A DNA stretch of 64,000 bases from Acridotheres tristis (taxonomy: Eukaryota > Chordata > Aves > Passeriformes > Sturnidae). Shown piece by piece: positions 61,101 to 64,000 of this stretch (position 1 is its first letter; every line of letters begins with the position of its first letter). A model generated the notes under the pieces. That model had not been told where the DNA came from. It did no database searches and saw only the letters and a program-made list of their open reading frames with translations. A program made the position numbers and the translations under genes. The stretch is taken from NCBI GenBank assembly GCA_037013685.1, contig CM072891.1, forward strand, positions 3,326,501 to 3,390,500, given 5' to 3'.

Positions 61101-62112
61101 GTAGTTTACCTGACAAAAAAAAATATTAGATAATGTATGATATTGTGAGATTTATGAAGCAATAGAAATAAATTTCTAGAATTTGAGGACTTCAGAAAAT
61201 GGTTTGGAAAAATCTGCTCTGTGATGGCCAATGTATGGGCACACGTCCTTCACTCAAGAGCAAAGCAGAGCTCTTCAAAAGCTCATGATAGATTCCAGTC
61301 TTCATATGCTGAATCCCTGCAAAGTAAAGCAAAGTACAGCATTACCTTTCCAGGGGAAAAAAGGTATAGAGATAGAAATTGTACATTATTTTTCTTCATT
61401 TAGATCAGCCATGGACTCCAAATTATGTCTCACAGATTAGCAAGTTTGGTTCAGATACCTGTAGTTACAGAACTTTCACAGCTTGTACAAAAAGATTCAA
61501 AGGTAATAACATCAGAGAAGTCTTCTGGGCTTATAGGTCCTTCAGCTCACGAGTATAGGAGTAACTGTCTATTTCAGAAGTACTTAAAAATCTTTCATTT
61601 CCAAAACAATGCATTTCAACCTAGAAATTATCTAGGTATTGGGAGCATCTAATCCTCAGCCATGCATTTCACAATACATAGGAGATTATCCACTAGGTAT
61701 GGAAAAGACTGTGAATTATTTTTTGTTTTCCTTGATTGCAAAAACACACAGAGATTGCAATAGCTGAAAGATATCCCCACTCCAGAGTGCTAAAACACAG
61801 ATTTAAAAGAGCAATGCAATTGTCTCTTCACAGCCTTATAACTGTAGTAATCTCAGAGCAGCAGCCTGAGCTTGAGCACATAACAGGCCTTAGACAATAA
61901 TATAATTAAGCATTTATTTGAAAATAGTAAATCTAAGAAGTGTTGTTCTATAATAAGGGATGGGATTGTTTCCAAATGGAAAACTCAACTAACATATCTT
62001 TATGAGCAAGAGAGAGTGAGGAAGTCTAATGAAGCAATGTGTGAGGAACAAATATATAGGAGAGGTAGACAAACGCCACGTGCTTGAAAAGACAACTCTT
62101 GCACTGTAACAC
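55141..62112. other. Unassigned AT-rich non-coding DNA
   Basis: 7 kb without a recognised gene or dated repeat. The longest frames are 130 codons (58736-59128 minus), 117 codons (57419-57772 plus) and 109 codons (60643-60972 plus). All are rich in Phe/Lys/Ile/Ser codons typical of random AT-rich DNA and lack known domains. Low-complexity spots are an A14 run near 55537, TA-rich runs at 55568-55610 and 59816-59832, a T/G-rich stretch at 56439-56481 and a TG-rich stretch near 59600-59627. Confidence 0.5.
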
Positions 62113-62261
62113 TGAAAGGAAAGAGAGAGAGAGTGTGTGGTGTGGGGGTTGCAGAAATGGAGGAGAAGATGAAAGGGAGAGTGTTGGGTAGGAGAGAAAG
62201 GAGGGGAGGAGACAGGGAAGGCAGAAGGGAGAGAGGAAGTGAGGAGAGAAAGAAAAAAGAA
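62113..62261 (+). repeat. GA-rich polypurine tract
   Basis: About 150 bases are dominated by A and G on the plus strand, nearly free of pyrimidines from about 62160. There is a (GA)n core at 62120-62131 and G-runs of three to four at several points. The Ser/Leu/Pro-rich minus-strand frame over it (62026-62265) is an artefact. Confidence 0.92.
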
Positions 62262-64000
62262 TCATCTAAACTAACTCTAATGCCTAAGAATTTGTATCAG
62301 ACACCATAAGCACAGAGAAGACAAAATCTTTAGCACACACTGAAATTCACAGGTCAACAGCACAGACAAGGGACAGTCCAGAACTACAAGTCCATTTCTC
62401 AGACAGCACTGTAAAAAATTTTTAATTGGTGTAGCACTTCAATACCTGGCTTAATGAAGCAATCCTCAAGGTAAATACACGTACCACACGACTGAAAAAC
62501 ACGATACTGCCTTAATCTGTGATATTTTTGTAATGTTTCTTGTGAGATGGGATGTTTTGCTTTTGTAAAAATATTTTGAACTACCTGGGTGACAGATGAT
62601 TTAAAATTAGGCAGGGATGTATCCACTTGTATGAATACAATAAGAGTCGTTATTATGTCCTTGGAAACTCAGCTAAGATGTTTACTCTCAGGAAAAAAAT
62701 GTATCTAGAGGTCAAAAGGACTTCTAGAAAATGACCCAGGCAAAATACTTCAGCTAACAGTGTACTTCTTCAAGCACTTCCTCAAACTCGTTGAACTGTT
62801 GTGTAACACAACAAAAATACTCTTTAGGGATTCGCTGAACAGCACAGACTTATGATGCATTCTCAAACTGTAATTAAACACATTTTTTACTAAATTAAAA
62901 TCCAAATCCTAAAAGGCAAAATGTGCTCAGAAGTCACTGATGGCACTTAAATTAGTCACTAAATATGTAAACCACAATAAACAGAATAAAGTCTGAAACT
63001 ACAAGTCACTCAACACCAAATGACTGAAATTATTACAGTTTTGTGTTGAAGGTCTCAGAATTTCTGTAGTGTAAGAACTACAGAAGTGATACCTTATTGG
63101 TATAAATGTTCAAATTACTAGCATCTCATAAAAGGAATTCATATGCAGGGAGAGTGATATCATTAATTCAGTTAGTAAATATATTTGTACTTGGTTTATT
63201 TTTTAAAAAAGTTTCATTCAGAGATGTTTCAGACGGCTGATTTTTGAATCCTTCTCTAACACTATCTTTGTGCCTTATTGTATTTTCAGCATTTTTTTCA
63301 CTATATTGGACTTCACATCTTTAAGCAGTGAATGATTTGTACTCACTTTTCCCTTAGCTTCGCACAACTACTTTTTAAAATGCTTTGCTATTTCTTTTCA
63401 TTTCCTCTCAAGCAAGACCATTCTGCTGCAATCCTTCCTTCCTGCTATTCTCAAAACTCACCCTCTCACTGCTGTGTCCCTTCCCTACCATCCTACCTCA
63501 AGATTCTCAGTAAATTGCTCTTTTCACTTTTAATGGCTCATGTCTCTATGATGTAAATTTTTTCCTTGGTTTTTCCATCTCTTGATTTTTAGTTCTTTCA
63601 TAATCTCAGAAAGTCATAAAATAATGTAACAACTTGTGATTCAGTATTCCCCTATAGGTCAAATTTGGGTTTTCCTACTTCAGGATACACATTTGAAACA
63701 ATTAAGAATCTTGTGCTTTGATATGTTTAGTTGTAATTCTCTCAGAAGGCTTATTCCTTTACACATTCATTTAACAGTAGTTGCTTTTAACTGAGCTCTT
63801 GAACTTCAATATAGTTTGTAAAAAATAGTGGTCTATTCCTGTAAGAGGCACATTAAATGGGATGTTGTTGCCTGTCATTGTATTAAAAAAAAAAGGATTT
63901 GCACATAACTGCAAAAAGATATTGTTTTCAAAAATATTTTGAAAACTGTGGCAATATCAGATTTTATACAGAAATTAATATTCAATGTCCTGTAACAAAT
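62262..64000. other. Unassigned AT-rich non-coding DNA
   Basis: No recognised gene or repeat to the end of the window. The longest frames are 74-75 codons with no known motif. Confidence 0.55.

Noticed and set aside
62026..62265. Ser/Pro/Leu-rich frame on the minus strand
   Set aside because: Direct product of the GA-rich tract, not coding.
1..64000. CRISPR arrays, operons, phage or insertion-sequence signatures
   Set aside because: None present. Composition, CR1 and avian LTR content show vertebrate DNA.

Overview
The window looks like a piece of a bird nuclear genome, possibly passerine. It is AT-rich throughout and carries CR1 LINE fragments with the usual avian 3' ends, plus two copies of an avian ERVL-type solo LTR (TG...CA, ending in a GGCTGG/AAACCA(C/T)GACA block). 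There is no sign of bacterial organisation. I recognise no host protein-coding exon, tRNA, rRNA or other RNA gene. The longest ATG-initiated reading frames (128 and 130 codons) are about what chance gives in 64 kb of AT-rich DNA. The best reading is an intergenic gene desert or a very large intron.

Layout. 1-9.2 kb: mostly unassigned AT-rich DNA, with a degenerate MIR-like patch (about 2.34-2.51 kb), a (TA)16 run and an A/C-rich low-complexity stretch. 9.23-10.56 kb: a compound locus made of a 4 x 15 bp minisatellite, a perfect (GAGAA)32 array and a minus-strand CR1 whose 3' tail abuts the array and whose reverse-transcriptase region is broken. 10.6-20.7 kb: unassigned, with a perfect 12 bp-arm palindrome (16.3 kb) and a short ancient amniote-type repeat (17.07-17.15 kb). 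20.7-23.1 kb: a pair of about 220 bp arms of one unclassified repeat in inverted orientation; a 599 bp solo LTR sits inside the right arm and the left arm preserves the unfilled site. 23.8-24.6 kb: a plus-strand CR1 3' end, then CT/TA and (ATT)n microsatellites.

24.7-39.7 kb: unassigned apart from a CR1 remnant (33.3 kb) and a GC-richer patch (28.96-29.24 kb). 39.7-45.3 kb: a CR1 cluster of one old minus-strand RT fragment and three plus-strand 3' ends. 45.3-53.4 kb: unassigned, with a T25 run. 53.44-53.99 kb: a second, better preserved solo LTR with a perfect 5 bp target-site duplication. 54.75-55.14 kb: a block with more CpGs and homeodomain-like motifs, the best candidate for a conserved non-coding element. 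55.1-64 kb: unassigned, with a GA-rich tract at 62.1 kb.

No genes act together here: what can be read is a history of retroelement insertion, microsatellite growth at retroelement tails and decay. I did not find an undescribed biological system. The most informative piece is the nested repeat at 20.7-23.1 kb, which records an LTR insertion with its empty site nearby.
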